Positions 1 through 12,944 of a DNA stretch of 64,000 nt are shown one piece after another (the first letter of the stretch is position 1; every line of letters starts with the position of its first letter). Origin of the DNA: Ogataea parapolymorpha DL-1 (Eukaryota; Ascomycota; Pichiomycetes; Pichiales; Pichiaceae); contig NC_027864.1 of NCBI RefSeq assembly GCF_000187245.1, positions 434,001-498,000 on the forward strand, given 5' to 3'. The notes under the pieces are model-generated. The model was not told where the DNA came from and did not search any database. It saw only the letters and a list, made by a program, of their open reading frames with translations. The position numbers and the translations under genes were made by a program.

Positions 1-1421
1 ACTCGATTTTTAGCAATCCCAGTGCCTTCACTCTACCCGTGGAGCTCCAGGGCGGTGTGTCGAACATTTCCTCGAGAAGACCAAGTTATACAGCAGAGCT
101 TTACTACACGAACCATAACAAGCTGGATCTTCCACCAGTGTTTGCGCAGGCTCCACCGTACACTGCCTCTTCCAGGTTCTTTGATGTGGATCATTCGAGA
201 ACCCACAGCTTTGATTTTTCATCGTCCTTTTTACCCCCTCTGAATTCCTTTCTACCGCAGGTACAGCCACAGGAGTCTCTTGTCACGCTTGACAACGGGT
301 TACTTCTCGAGAAAGTTTCCAACTCCATTGTCACGTCGGCAGAGCTGAAAGCTGAGTTTCTAAAAGACGCCAAGTACTTCGGCGACTTTGACGTTTCGAT
401 GAAAATCGTGCACCAGCTGAATGTTTTGCTGGGTACCTCGCTGACCGAGACGCCAGGACTTCTTCAAATTCGAGTTGGCAAGTTACTGGATTATCTCCTC
501 ACACAGAATGAGGATCTTGCAGGATCGCCGCAAAAGGTCTCCAAGAACTACTCGATGATCATCAACAAAAATGGAAAGTTGGACATCATTTCGTTGCCGA
601 AAACGTCCAACCTGAAGTTGACCCCCAAGGACCTGATTATCATTGAAGGAGACCGTGGAAAAGATTTGGTGATGGTTCTACAGCCACAGATCGACTTTCG
701 GTTCGCCTTGTTGTTCAACTATCTCAAAAAGAAGCTGCATTTAAAGTCACTCGAATTTGGCAACGCCAACTCGTCTCAGGTCCCACCAAATAACAAACCG
801 CAGAACAATCAGAACAATCAGAACAATCAACACAACGCGCACACTCAACGCTCGATTATTAACGAAGATGAGAACTTCATCACTTTACCAAACAAACAAA
901 TTCTAAGATTTGCTAAACCTCACGAACTTACCCAATTGACGTCCAAATATAATGATGAATTAATGGCATATCGCATTTGTCTAAATTACGTTCAATCCTT
1001 GAACCTGGACTTAATCATCAAAAATGTCGAATTCCAGTTCGACAAGAAAAAACTGATCATATACTATTACTGCCTTCGAAGACTAGACTTTAGAGGACTG
1101 ATCAAGGAGCTGTTCAAAATTTACAAGACCAGAATCTGGCTCTGTGCTGTACTTCCTATCGAGAAATCTTTTAAACCGCTTTTGACTTACGAAATGGAGA
1201 AGAAGTATCACGGGTCGAGTCCGCTGGCCAGCTCCAGCTCCAGATCCAATGACCTCACTATCGTTGACCCGCTACCTGCTTCCGAAACCATCAATTCGTT
1301 GGACGAGATCGAGGAGCCTGTGTGTTTCCATTCCAAGGTCTTCTTGAGTCTTATCGAATGGTTCAAATTTGAGATGCTTGACCAGGAAACGTTTAACGAG
1401 AAGTTTCCATTTTTGACATGA
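1..1421 (+). CDS. PSP1: PSP1-family protein (5' end outside window)
   Basis: The frame is open to the left edge, so the true start lies upstream; the first in-frame GTG near base 39 is not a start. The C-terminal third (bases about 880-1170) carries the PSP1 C-terminal domain, a conserved block beginning with an LPNKQILRFAKPHEL-type segment and ending in the RRLDFRGLIKELFKIYKTRIWL-like region. Budding yeast Psp1 and its paralogue are cytoplasmic, Asn/Gln-rich, and were found as high-copy suppressors of DNA polymerase alpha mutations; the biochemical role is poorly defined. Here a short Asn/Gln tract (three copies of a 9-bp unit at 801-827) precedes the domain. The tail after the domain is Ser-rich and ends in a short hydrophobic and acidic segment. 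Family assignment is firm; which of the yeast paralogues it matches is not resolvable by eye. Confidence 0.85.
   Translation, partial: SIFSNPSAFTLPVELQGGVSNISSRRPSYTAELYYTNHNKLDLPPVFAQAPPYTASSRFFDVDHSRTHSFDFSSSFLPPLNSFLPQVQPQESLVTLDNGLLLEKVSNSIVTSAELKAEFLKDAKYFGDFDVSMKIVHQLNVLLGTSLTETPGLLQIRVGKLLDYLLTQNEDLAGSPQKVSKNYSMIINKNGKLDIISLPKTSNLKLTPKDLIIIEGDRGKDLVMVLQPQIDFRFALLFNYLKKKLHLKSLEFGNANSSQVPPNNKPQNNQNNQNNQHNAHTQRSIINEDENFITLPNKQILRFAKPHELTQLTSKYNDELMAYRICLNYVQSLNLDLIIKNVEFQFDKKKLIIYYYCLRRLDFRGLIKELFKIYKTRIWLCAVLPIEKSFKPLLTYEMEKKYHGSSPLASSSSRSNDLTIVDPLPASETINSLDEIEEPVCFHSKVFLSLIEWFKFEMLDQETFNEKFPFLT
801..827 (+). repeat. 9-bp tandem repeat x3 (cagaacaat) coding Gln-Asn-Asn
   Basis: Three perfect copies of cagaacaat lie head to tail inside the PSP1 gene and encode a QNN repeat. 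It is a small coding minisatellite likely to vary in copy number between strains. Confidence 0.85.
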
Positions 1422-1498
1422 GTTTACAAACGTTCTTTTTTATGTAATAGATTGACTTTGCTTGGAGATTACGGATTGTTTTAAATAGAACCGAATAC

Positions 1499-1506
1499 TA
1501 TATAAA
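1499..1506 (+). promoter_or_regulatory. TATA box of the FGGY kinase gene
   Basis: tatataaa lies about 32-39 bp before the chosen ATG at 1538. It is the only TATA-like element in the 116-bp gap after PSP1. The short distance to the ATG implies a very short leader or a start site just downstream. Confidence 0.45.
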
Positions 1507-1537
1507 TTTGAAGATCACACACCTGAAACCTTTAAAA

Positions 1538-3130
1538 ATGTCTAAGTCAGCTATGTCGTCCTGGTACTTGGGCATTGACATTGGTACCAGTTCTTTGCGG
1601 ACGTCCATTTTGAATGATCAGGGGGTAGTGGTAGGCGGGTCCGAGCAAGCAATCGATGTCTATTACCATCCGTCCAACAATCGAATTATTACGCAAAACT
1701 CGCCTCAGCTCTGGTCCAAATTGTTAACTGCTATCGATGAAAGCTTGCAAGCAGCAAAAGCTAAAGAAGAAGGAACTTTGAAATCAATCTGTTGCGGTGC
1801 GACCTGCTCTTTGGTGGTTGAGGACGATGATAGCAGCCATATAATTCTCTGGATGGATCACAGAGGAGAGACAAATTCTATCAACAGCAAGATGGAAACG
1901 CAATATCCAAGAATTCTGCAACGTCTTGGAGGGTCAATAATCGCAGAGATGGCTCTTCCCAAAATCAAGGAATATCTTAGAAAAACCCCGTCCAAACCTC
2001 GTATATTTGATCTTCATGACTGGATCGAGTGGAAGCTTGCAGGCGAGGTACTGAACATACAGAAGTACAACACAGAATATATAGGGATCGATGGCTCGCT
2101 GAAGGGATTCTCAATCGAATGTCTTCGCGAACTGGATATCCATCTCAAAGAGTCCCAGATCGGCAGAGTCGAAAACATTCCATATCCAGGAATACCGTTC
2201 GCTGGAACCCCTATTGCCAAGCTCTCGCCAGAATTGGCTGAGAGATGGGACGCCAAATCTGCCGTGGTTTGCTCTGGGGTCATAGACTGCTATGCTTCTT
2301 TTTTTGCTCTGCAGAACAACGATATAAGTCCAGAAGAAAACTTGGTAATGGTAGCAGGTACTTCCACATGCTACTTGACTGTTTCCAGGGCCCCAAAGGA
2401 ACCTCCACCAGGCATTTGGGGACCTTTCCATCTGACAGAAAACTTTTGGTTCTATGAAGGAGGATTAAGCTGTTCGGGTATTCTTTTCGAGTCTCTGCTT
2501 GAAAATCATCCGGCAGCAAAAACGCTGGACAAGTCCACAAATATGTTTCAGCAACTCGAAAAGCTGGTGAGCTTTTTTGTGGAAAGTGAGAAACTGAGTT
2601 CTGCCTGGCAGCTGATAGAAAAAAGATTATACATTGGCGATTATCTGGGGAACAGAACCCCGTTTAACGATTCGAATCTCTCGTCCGTGATAATTGGAGG
2701 ATCATTGCGTCAGGATACAAGGGACCTGGTGTGCTGCTACCTTTCAATCTTGGAATACCTGGCTCTTTCTACAAAAATGATCGTTGAGTGTTTCCGCAAA
2801 TCAGGATTCTATCTCAAGACATTGCAAGTGTGTGGGTCTCAAGCGAAGAATGCTAGACTCATGGAGTTACTGGCATTAATTTTAGACGATATGAACATCC
2901 TTCTTCCTATAGACTTAGACTCGAAGCTGATTGGAGCTCGCGGATGCTCGATACTTGGCGGATGTGCGGCGAAAGATGCAAAGTTCAAAGTTGTCAAAGA
3001 TGTCCCAAACGATACTCTGAAGAAACTATTCGATACAAAATATGTCATCATGTTCGAGTTGATTGAAAAACAACAGGACTTTAATCGGAGGCTTGCCAGC
3101 TGCACCACTCACTCTCAGACACAGTGTTAA
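1538..3130 (+). CDS. FGGY-family carbohydrate kinase (YDR109C / D-ribulokinase type)
   Basis: A 530-residue protein with the FGGY fold: an N-terminal phosphate-binding motif (YLGIDIGTSSLR) close to the start, a WMDHRG motif around residue 110, an IDCYASFFAL segment, an AGTSTCYL motif near residue 275 and a GGSLRQD motif in the second half, followed by the C-terminal GGCAAKDAKF segment. WMDHR and GTSTC are typical of the FGGY/YDR109C subgroup, whose yeast and human members phosphorylate D-ribulose. I start at ATG 1538, which is the first ATG in frame; upstream only a TTG is available. The 3' end overlaps the convergent kinase gene by 50 bp. The substrate is inferred from the subgroup, not from visible binding residues. 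Confidence 0.85.
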   Translation: MSKSAMSSWYLGIDIGTSSLRTSILNDQGVVVGGSEQAIDVYYHPSNNRIITQNSPQLWSKLLTAIDESLQAAKAKEEGTLKSICCGATCSLVVEDDDSSHIILWMDHRGETNSINSKMETQYPRILQRLGGSIIAEMALPKIKEYLRKTPSKPRIFDLHDWIEWKLAGEVLNIQKYNTEYIGIDGSLKGFSIECLRELDIHLKESQIGRVENIPYPGIPFAGTPIAKLSPELAERWDAKSAVVCSGVIDCYASFFALQNNDISPEENLVMVAGTSTCYLTVSRAPKEPPPGIWGPFHLTENFWFYEGGLSCSGILFESLLENHPAAKTLDKSTNMFQQLEKLVSFFVESEKLSSAWQLIEKRLYIGDYLGNRTPFNDSNLSSVIIGGSLRQDTRDLVCCYLSILEYLALSTKMIVECFRKSGFYLKTLQVCGSQAKNARLMELLALILDDMNILLPIDLDSKLIGARGCSILGGCAAKDAKFKVVKDVPNDTLKKLFDTKYVIMFELIEKQQDFNRRLASCTTHSQTQC

Positions 3131-4439
3131 TATCGGCCCTTTCATCTCTTTTGACAAGTAGCATTTCCACAACGCGTTTGGCAGGCCCCCAGTCGTTTCC
3201 TTGCTGATCCATGTTATGCTCTCTGTAATGATACCACCCCCAAGTCAGAGTTGCTATGCGATGGGCGGGCTTTGCTGAGCGCCTGCCTCGTCCAGTGCTG
3301 TTGGGAAGCGGATCAAATGGCAGTCTGTTTTCCAACATTGCGTAAAGTAGCACACCCAGAGACCAACAGTCGTTTTGCTTGCCGTCGTATGCGAGTCCTA
3401 GAAGTAGTTCAGGAGACACGTAGTCTTCGGAGCCACATCGCGTGGTCAGGAGAGGCTGTTGCGGATCTATTTTCTTTGACAAACCAAAATCAGATAGCAC
3501 AGCTACTGAATGCTCATACTTACTGTCAAGTTCAACAGCTGATGCGTTTCTAAACTCGTCCGGAGTTGGCGCGAGCAATATGTTTTCCAGTTTAATGTCT
3601 CTGTGGCAGATGTTCATATCATGAAGACATTTGACTGCGCTCACAATGTTTCTGAAAACCAGTTTTTTGTGGTGATAAGTAAAATTCTGTCCCAAAGTAA
3701 CAAGTAGTGTGAACAGATCGCCTCCGGAATAGTACGGCATTGCCATGATCACTTGGTTTTTGTCCAACCTTGAGTTGGAACCCAGAAGCTTGACGATGTT
3801 CGGGTGATTGATTGATTGCAAGAGCGACAATTCTCGCACCAACGAGCTTTGGATCCGAAGTCTTGTGTCCGGATCATGCGAAGGAATGTTGGACACCTTG
3901 ACGGCTACCGTTTCTGATTGGTCAATGTAGACGATGCTGAATGTGCCGCGACCGATCTCCTTTGTGCAATGCCAGTACTGTTTTACATGAGTTGCCGTTT
4001 CAAGCGTGCAGAACGTAGCAACCACATCTTTACCGTATTCGGTGTCCTCACTTATTGAATCCGTGCTCTGAAGGTTATATGCTGTCTGCTGCCATTCTGG
4101 CGGTCGCAGAGGCACCGACACGATTCTTTGCACGGGCTCAATGTTCAGGGAGAAATTCCGTCTATCGTCAAAATGCACATCCGAGGTAGTCCTGTCATTG
4201 TGCTTTGTATGAATGTTGCCTGGCTCTCTCAGTTTCTTCATATGCAGTGCACCACCTGACGGTTGGTTACGAGACATACTGTTTCCTTTGCTATCCACCG
4301 AGCTCGAGTCTGTGACCGAATCAATGGAAGGAGCCTGAGCAACATCTTCTGCAGAGGGCATATCATTGATATCGACGAACTCCCTGGCTACTGGCACCTT
4401 GATATCAACATCAGGGCCATCATTGTTGGACTCAGTCAT
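3081..4439 (-). CDS. PRR1: Serine/threonine protein kinase, PRR1-like
   Basis: A 452-residue protein: about 150 residues of Ser-rich N-terminus, then a kinase domain. Visible motifs are the glycine loop (EIGRGTFSIVY, about residue 160), AVKV lysine, catalytic loop HRDIKLEN (about 278), DFGLSKK (about 315), and an SPELLLG activation-segment end. The stretch CGSEDYVSPE and the late SAKPAHRIATLTWGWYHY segment resemble yeast Prr1, a fungal-specific kinase that dampens pheromone MAPK signalling. The ATG at 4439 is the first real start; the frame runs on upstream only with non-ATG codons. The stop lies inside the neighbouring FGGY gene. Kinase activity is near certain; identity with PRR1 is an inference from memory of its C-terminus, and related fungal kinases remain possible. 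Confidence 0.7.
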   Translation of the reverse strand: MTESNNDGPDVDIKVPVAREFVDINDMPSAEDVAQAPSIDSVTDSSSVDSKGNSMSRNQPSGGALHMKKLREPGNIHTKHNDRTTSDVHFDDRRNFSLNIEPVQRIVSVPLRPPEWQQTAYNLQSTDSISEDTEYGKDVVATFCTLETATHVKQYWHCTKEIGRGTFSIVYIDQSETVAVKVSNIPSHDPDTRLRIQSSLVRELSLLQSINHPNIVKLLGSNSRLDKNQVIMAMPYYSGGDLFTLLVTLGQNFTYHHKKLVFRNIVSAVKCLHDMNICHRDIKLENILLAPTPDEFRNASAVELDSKYEHSVAVLSDFGLSKKIDPQQPLLTTRCGSEDYVSPELLLGLAYDGKQNDCWSLGVLLYAMLENRLPFDPLPNSTGRGRRSAKPAHRIATLTWGWYHYREHNMDQQGNDWGPAKRVVEMLLVKRDERADINTVSESEWCSWQASD

Positions 4440-4616
4440 CGCAAACGCTGGATTGTGCGATTTGAGACCGACTCTCAGGGAACTTATAAATGATATAGAT
4501 AATCTTGTTCTATTTACTTTCTTGTTGATCAAGCCACACTGAAAAAATGTACACCAGCCACAGGGAAGGCAAGAAAGTCATACTCAGAGAAAAAGTGTTT
4601 TCCCCAACTGCGCACC

Positions 4617-7565
4617 ATGTCAGACGCTGAGGTTCCGCCAATTCCCCATGTGGCGGCCAATATGACTCCACTTGGAGTTGTATTGCAACGCTACGCTGTA
4701 CACAGCTATAAACAGCTTAGCGAATATCTTAAAACACTGGAAAATACAACCCAACCTGATAGTGTCAAGAAACGCAACTTCCTCGACATTCTGGTGAGTA
4801 TTCGAGAGAACTTTGTGAGATTGTACGTGTTGAGCAAATGGGCTCGGAATTCGCAAAGCGTTGAAAAGTTGATCGACCTTTTTGTGTGGCTTCGAGAACA
4901 GAACCAAAGCATCACAAATGCCCTGATGCAAATCGGAGGGATCAAACAATCGCTGGTTTCTGCAAAGCTCCCGAATCCGGACCTCGAGACCGCGCTCGAG
5001 GTTCTCATTAAGGGAAGACCACAACTTCCAACTCACAACTATGGACCACAGAAAAAGATTGATCCCAAGCTGATACTTCATACGCTAAAGACGCTCGACG
5101 TCGAGCTTTCTGCCAAGATGGCCCTTGAAGACAATCTTCCCAAACCTTTTTACAGCTACGAAATTAAGGATGGCCGGGTCAAGTTCCGCATTCCTAATTT
5201 GTTTCAATGCTGTGTTTCAATAGCTAATACCTATGACCAATCGGGGTTTTTCCTAGTTGATTTCAAACTAGAGTTCCAATCTAAGGACAATAAGTTAATC
5301 CCACAGGTAACAGCCCTTCCATATATGACGTTCGCACACTTAGAGAAAGTGGCCAACATCGAACTGAGCAAAAACGGTCTCACTGGATTGTACAATATTT
5401 TCCATAATTATGCCATTACCTGCAAACTGTACTACCTTCATCGTCAGCTAATTCGCCTGCGCATGGGCATGTGGAAGGGACATCTAACCCATACATACAA
5501 TGCGGAAAAATGCTTTGTTGTTGTCACGTATTGGGTGAAAAGACGGTCTGTGAAGTCTACAATAGAGATTGGAAAACTCAAGAATAATCTACTAGGATTC
5601 CGTTGGATCCGTGAAGGCCGTCTGTGCACAGACCATGATTTTACACTTGAGAATGAAGATGGATCAATCACTATCGAGCACCTAATTAGAGACATCATCC
5701 AAAAACACATTGAACTGCACATTAAAGAAGTGCAACAGGAAGTTTCTGATAAAATCGAAATGGCTGACAAATTTGTGTCGCTGCACAAAGATTCCCAACT
5801 ACTGCTGACTTTGAGCTCCATGAAGTCAGCTGTGTATGGAATTGACGCTCTTTCTGGAGATGGCTTCTTCCAAAATCCTACCCCTATAATGGCAAGAGTC
5901 GCGGCTCAAATTAATGCAGACACGCGCGAGACCGCACTCAAGCTGCTTGTGCTACGTTTGGAAACGCAGCTAAGCGAGCTCGGGTCAATGTTAATGGCTA
6001 CTGGCTGGATTGGCGTGGATGTTGTCAGGCTCTCCACCGCAGAATATACAAAACTCAATATCGACTATGATCATTTGAAAGATCGCACTTTTGCAGAACA
6101 GCTATTTGCCCTCAAGTTTTATCGCCGCAAGAAATGGCCAAGCGGTTGGTTCCTCACTGTTGGGGTTTCGGGATATTCGTCCAAGGTTCAGTGGTGGTGT
6201 TCCAGAATCAAGTCGTCTGCAGGTCAGTGGTCGATTTCTTGGTGTGAATCAATAACCCTTGGGGGCGCGGAAAGCGAATACAGCTATCCATCGTTTGTCA
6301 CACTCGCAAAGAAAACCACGTCCATGCTGCTCTGCAACCTGGTTGTCAAAGAACTGGAAAATCAAGGATGCAAGCTCAAGACCGTAGACAAAAGTGACGA
6401 GAAGGTTAGACAGTTTACGAAGCAAAACTTTGGGCTTGATTTGGACTCCATGCAAAAGGGAGACAGCGCTACAGTGATTTTGGACAACAAGTCTTTATTC
6501 AATATTCCGAACTGCCGCGACTCCCTGGTGCTCACTATGAATATCAAAAACAGCGAGCTGGAAATTATGATTTTTGGCAAGCTGCAAAGTGAGCTCAAAT
6601 TGTCGTCTATTTCTTTCAACGATGAGAAGAATAATTCAATAGAGCTGAACCCAGACACTTCTATATTCAAGATTCACTCACAAATCAACTTGCTGGAGAA
6701 ACTAAACTACGAATCCACAGCTAGCTTTTTCAACCCTTTGGCAACAACGGACATTTCCATCATGAGTGACTCGCTTCTAGTGCTCAACAAATTCTTTAGT
6801 TTGTTATCGCTCTTGCATATAATCAGCCATGACGAGTCGCTCAAAGTGATTGACATTTCCCTCACAAAAGTCTCTTTCCAATATGGATCTAATTCTGAAG
6901 AAATGATCACGCTAATTCTATTGAACGAAACGCAAGACTCGATCTCCATCGAGCTTCCAAAAGATAATCCGCATAGACTCTGCTCTAAATACTTGAACGA
7001 CATGGTTAGTGAGTTTGATTTCCAAAAGATCAAACTACTGGTCAGATATCTCAAACTGACCTTACCATTTTACAAGCTCCTTGTGAAATTGTCGATGGAC
7101 AGCGAAGAGTTCTACAGACACTTTTTGGAACAGAACAGCAACTCTCAGCAACTTAGGATGACTCCCGAGAGCGGCTTCGAATTGAACATGTTTGATTTCG
7201 AGATGTTCAAAATCACATACTACAAATATCTAGAACGCAAGTCGGAGAAAAAAGTCAAGACTGACAGAGTTTGTTTTGCTCTGACGATACAACTGCGCCA
7301 CAGAACGGACAAGCTGTCCCTGGACAAGTCACTATTTGTCATCAGCATTGAGCCTCTTCAGTTTGACCAATATGATGACACTGCTAAGAAGTGGCTTCAG
7401 GACACAACCAACAAGATATATGCCACGTTGAAAGGCGACGAGCCTTTGCCTGCCTCTGGTCAAGTGGTGTATTTGCGTCGTGCCATAGCCTGTGACTATT
7501 TGTCTGTGGAAAATATTGTTCTTCAGTTGCACAGAAAGATCATCACGCTTTGTAGCTCGAAATAG
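4617..7565 (+). CDS. RGR1: Mediator complex tail/backbone subunit MED14 (RGR1)
   Basis: A 982-residue protein. The N-terminal 200 residues match the conserved Med14 domain (PLGVVLQRYAVHSYKQLSEYLKTL, then LVSIRENFVRLYVLSKWARNSQSVEKLIDLFVWL). In yeast this region ties the tail to the middle and head modules of Mediator and is needed for RNA polymerase II transcription and repression. The remainder is long, mixed alpha/beta and weakly conserved, as in the family (S. cerevisiae protein about 1,080 residues). ATG at 4617 follows CGCACC. The gene is transcribed divergently from the PRR1-like kinase; their start codons are 177 bp apart. Confidence 0.93.
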   Translation: MSDAEVPPIPHVAANMTPLGVVLQRYAVHSYKQLSEYLKTLENTTQPDSVKKRNFLDILVSIRENFVRLYVLSKWARNSQSVEKLIDLFVWLREQNQSITNALMQIGGIKQSLVSAKLPNPDLETALEVLIKGRPQLPTHNYGPQKKIDPKLILHTLKTLDVELSAKMALEDNLPKPFYSYEIKDGRVKFRIPNLFQCCVSIANTYDQSGFFLVDFKLEFQSKDNKLIPQVTALPYMTFAHLEKVANIELSKNGLTGLYNIFHNYAITCKLYYLHRQLIRLRMGMWKGHLTHTYNAEKCFVVVTYWVKRRSVKSTIEIGKLKNNLLGFRWIREGRLCTDHDFTLENEDGSITIEHLIRDIIQKHIELHIKEVQQEVSDKIEMADKFVSLHKDSQLLLTLSSMKSAVYGIDALSGDGFFQNPTPIMARVAAQINADTRETALKLLVLRLETQLSELGSMLMATGWIGVDVVRLSTAEYTKLNIDYDHLKDRTFAEQLFALKFYRRKKWPSGWFLTVGVSGYSSKVQWWCSRIKSSAGQWSISWCESITLGGAESEYSYPSFVTLAKKTTSMLLCNLVVKELENQGCKLKTVDKSDEKVRQFTKQNFGLDLDSMQKGDSATVILDNKSLFNIPNCRDSLVLTMNIKNSELEIMIFGKLQSELKLSSISFNDEKNNSIELNPDTSIFKIHSQINLLEKLNYESTASFFNPLATTDISIMSDSLLVLNKFFSLLSLLHIISHDESLKVIDISLTKVSFQYGSNSEEMITLILLNETQDSISIELPKDNPHRLCSKYLNDMVSEFDFQKIKLLVRYLKLTLPFYKLLVKLSMDSEEFYRHFLEQNSNSQQLRMTPESGFELNMFDFEMFKITYYKYLERKSEKKVKTDRVCFALTIQLRHRTDKLSLDKSLFVISIEPLQFDQYDDTAKKWLQDTTNKIYATLKGDEPLPASGQVVYLRRAIACDYLSVENIVLQLHRKIITLCSSK

Positions 7566-7645
7566 AGATCATGAATAAATCAACGATAAATTTTACCTAT
7601 ATCAGGCTGTGTTTAATTATTTTCGTTATTTAAATATTCGCCAAA

Positions 7646-10736
<3,091 letters not shown>

Positions 10737-10764
10737 TTTACATTAGTGACTAATTAAACTCTGC

Positions 10765-12615
10765 TTATTTTCTAGACTTGGAAGTGGACCTTGATCGTAA
10801 TCTTTTGAACCAAGAGAGCTTCTCCCCATTAGCGCCATTTGGATCCTCCTCAGACCTGGTTTCCCGTTCGTCATCTGGGGGGCCCTGGACGGAGCTCAGG
10901 TTATCGTCGATCGACGATGGTATGTTTTTCGGAGAGCCTGGATAGTTTGGTAGTTTGATCGTTGTTCCCATTTGGCTTGTCGAAGAAGAAAGCGAAGTGG
11001 ACTCATACGCACCAATTTTGAGCACTGGAGGCTTGAGCTCCGTTTTAGGAACAGAAGCTTCAGCTTTCAGTGGACTCTCTGCTTTGACTTCAGAGGGTGA
11101 TGTTTTTGAGGTTGATGAGAACGATGAACGCATTTTTTGAGACCCGATCGACGAAACAGATAGCCTTTGAGCAAGCGGGCGTGTCTCATCGTCCGTATCC
11201 ACTGCCGATTCCACTGCCGAGTCAACTTCGTCTGTAGTATTCGTTTGGGTGTGCTCCAATTTGGACTTACTGTTGTTCACGCGAAGCATGTCGGACGGAG
11301 ATTGGACAGAGGATAAACTCTTGCTATGTTTTCTGGTGAACTTTGTGGTTGGTGGAGGCAGCAATGCAGTTGGAGCGGGAAGTTTGGAACTTGTCTGCTC
11401 AATTGTTGTGGGGGAAGCAGGAGAGTCAAGTGCAGAATCTTTTCTGGAAACTTTTTGAGCAGCTGGCAAAATTTTGTACGAGTATTCAATCATGAATTCA
11501 ATAACCAGCGACGAGAGAGCGTATTCTTCGGGCGACATATCGTGGTCTGAGTGAGACAAAACCGAGGGCTGAAAAATGGCAGCTAGATTTTTGGCAGGCA
11601 TGAGGTTTTTGTCGCAATGTGCATTAAAAATGGCCAGAAGGTCCAAGATGTAGAAGAGCAGCTGTCGTTGCAGCTCAGGCAACTGTTCTATTAGTCTCGC
11701 GTAGTCTTTCAGCGCCTCTTTGCGCTCTTTTTTTATCTTTTCCTTTTTATTCCTTTTGCGAAGCTTTATCTCGTCGTCGGTGAGCTGCTCCTGTTCTTGG
11801 TTCTGCGCCTCTTTGCACGAAGACAAGCCGCTGAGATCGCTCATCTTTTTCTCCTTCTCTTTGAGGAAGCGGACGATATTGGGACGTGAGCGAAGGGGCT
11901 CCCTAAATTTGTCGTACATGGAGAGCGGTATAAGCGGCTCTGGGAGCGAGCCAAGGAATCTCCTAAACAATGACGCAGCGTCATGAACTGTATATCCATC
12001 CCAGTCAATTTTAGATCCATAAGTAGGCGGTGACGAGAATATCAATTGCAGCTGTTTGATTCTCTTGGTCGAGCCTGCGACTCTGAATATCCCTTCAACC
12101 TCAAGTCCGTTCTTCTTCAGAAACGATCCACATAGTGCCACCACTCTGGGAATTCGGCCGTAGCGTATTAGTCCATCGCGGTCACTGCTGATGTATATTT
12201 TTGCCTCAGCAACCTTGATTGACTCCTCGATAGGGCAACCGAATATCGACGAGTCGCCAATATAGTCCATTTGTCGCTGTTGAATGAAAGAATCTCGGTG
12301 TTGTTTTAGTTTCTCTTGCGACCCGTTGTCCTGGAATGGTGACAGCGGTCTCACGTTGTGGGACGAGCGCGACTTGTAACCTAGGAAGGGTCTCGTCGGT
12401 GAAGCCAAGGGTGAGAGCAAAGATGGCGAATTCGCGCGGTATTGCGGGGTGGGAGATGAAATAGACTTGGACTCCGCAGAAAACCCTGATGTGGAGCTGA
12501 GACTTTGACCGTTCATTGGCAGAGGAGGAGGCGAGCTCAGCTCCGACTCGCCCTTTTTGATGTGTTTCCACCAACCGGTCAGCGAGTTCTTGCTTGGAGA
12601 CGAAGGTTCTGACAT
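10765..12615 (-). CDS. SAC7: RhoGAP protein, SAC7/BAG7 family
   Basis: A 616-residue protein: Ser/Pro-rich N-terminus (about 130 residues), one RhoGAP domain (about 130-375) and a Ser-rich tail. The arginine finger sits in GIFRVAGSTKRIKQL (about residue 177), with RFLGSLPEPLIPLSMYDKF and NLAAIFQPSVL motifs downstream. A highly charged loop (KLRKRNKKEKIKKERKEAL) interrupts the domain. S. cerevisiae Sac7 and Bag7 switch off Rho1 and so limit wall and actin signalling. The 3' end is only 28 bp from the convergent UBA2 stop. Which of SAC7 or BAG7 is the ancestor is not determinable here. Confidence 0.85.
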   Translation of the reverse strand: MSEPSSPSKNSLTGWWKHIKKGESELSSPPPLPMNGQSLSSTSGFSAESKSISSPTPQYRANSPSLLSPLASPTRPFLGYKSRSSHNVRPLSPFQDNGSQEKLKQHRDSFIQQRQMDYIGDSSIFGCPIEESIKVAEAKIYISSDRDGLIRYGRIPRVVALCGSFLKKNGLEVEGIFRVAGSTKRIKQLQLIFSSPPTYGSKIDWDGYTVHDAASLFRRFLGSLPEPLIPLSMYDKFREPLRSRPNIVRFLKEKEKKMSDLSGLSSCKEAQNQEQEQLTDDEIKLRKRNKKEKIKKERKEALKDYARLIEQLPELQRQLLFYILDLLAIFNAHCDKNLMPAKNLAAIFQPSVLSHSDHDMSPEEYALSSLVIEFMIEYSYKILPAAQKVSRKDSALDSPASPTTIEQTSSKLPAPTALLPPPTTKFTRKHSKSLSSVQSPSDMLRVNNSKSKLEHTQTNTTDEVDSAVESAVDTDDETRPLAQRLSVSSIGSQKMRSSFSSTSKTSPSEVKAESPLKAEASVPKTELKPPVLKIGAYESTSLSSSTSQMGTTIKLPNYPGSPKNIPSSIDDNLSSVQGPPDDERETRSEEDPNGANGEKLSWFKRLRSRSTSKSRK

Positions 12616-12944
12616 GAGTTATCTGTTGTGATCGAAACCGTGTACTGTGAATCTATCCTCGAAGCTTTTGTCAGTATAATGTTGCGCTATTTTCGTAAAT
12701 ACATCCAATTTCACCACAATGTTGAGTCCAAGTACAAGGTTGTGCTTTCAGCGGGCATATATTTGTTACTACGCGGTCCGAGAAGCAATAACAGCGAAAA
12801 TAACATATATTTTTAGATTTCTATTTTATGTTGCCGGCGTCGATCGGCTCGGTGTAGAGATGAGTTTCTGCAAATGCGGGCTTGGTTGGTCAGCTTTTTC
12901 TCATTAATCAACACACCAATTTTATCTAGAATTCCATCCGTGCA
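12616..12944. promoter_or_regulatory. Divergent promoter region of SAC7-like and RVS167
   Basis: These 329 bp separate two start codons facing away from each other. The short frames in it look non-coding. A-T-rich patches (catatatttg near 12757, acatatattttt near 12803) could serve as TATA elements in either direction. I see no tRNA or strong palindrome. Confidence 0.5.
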
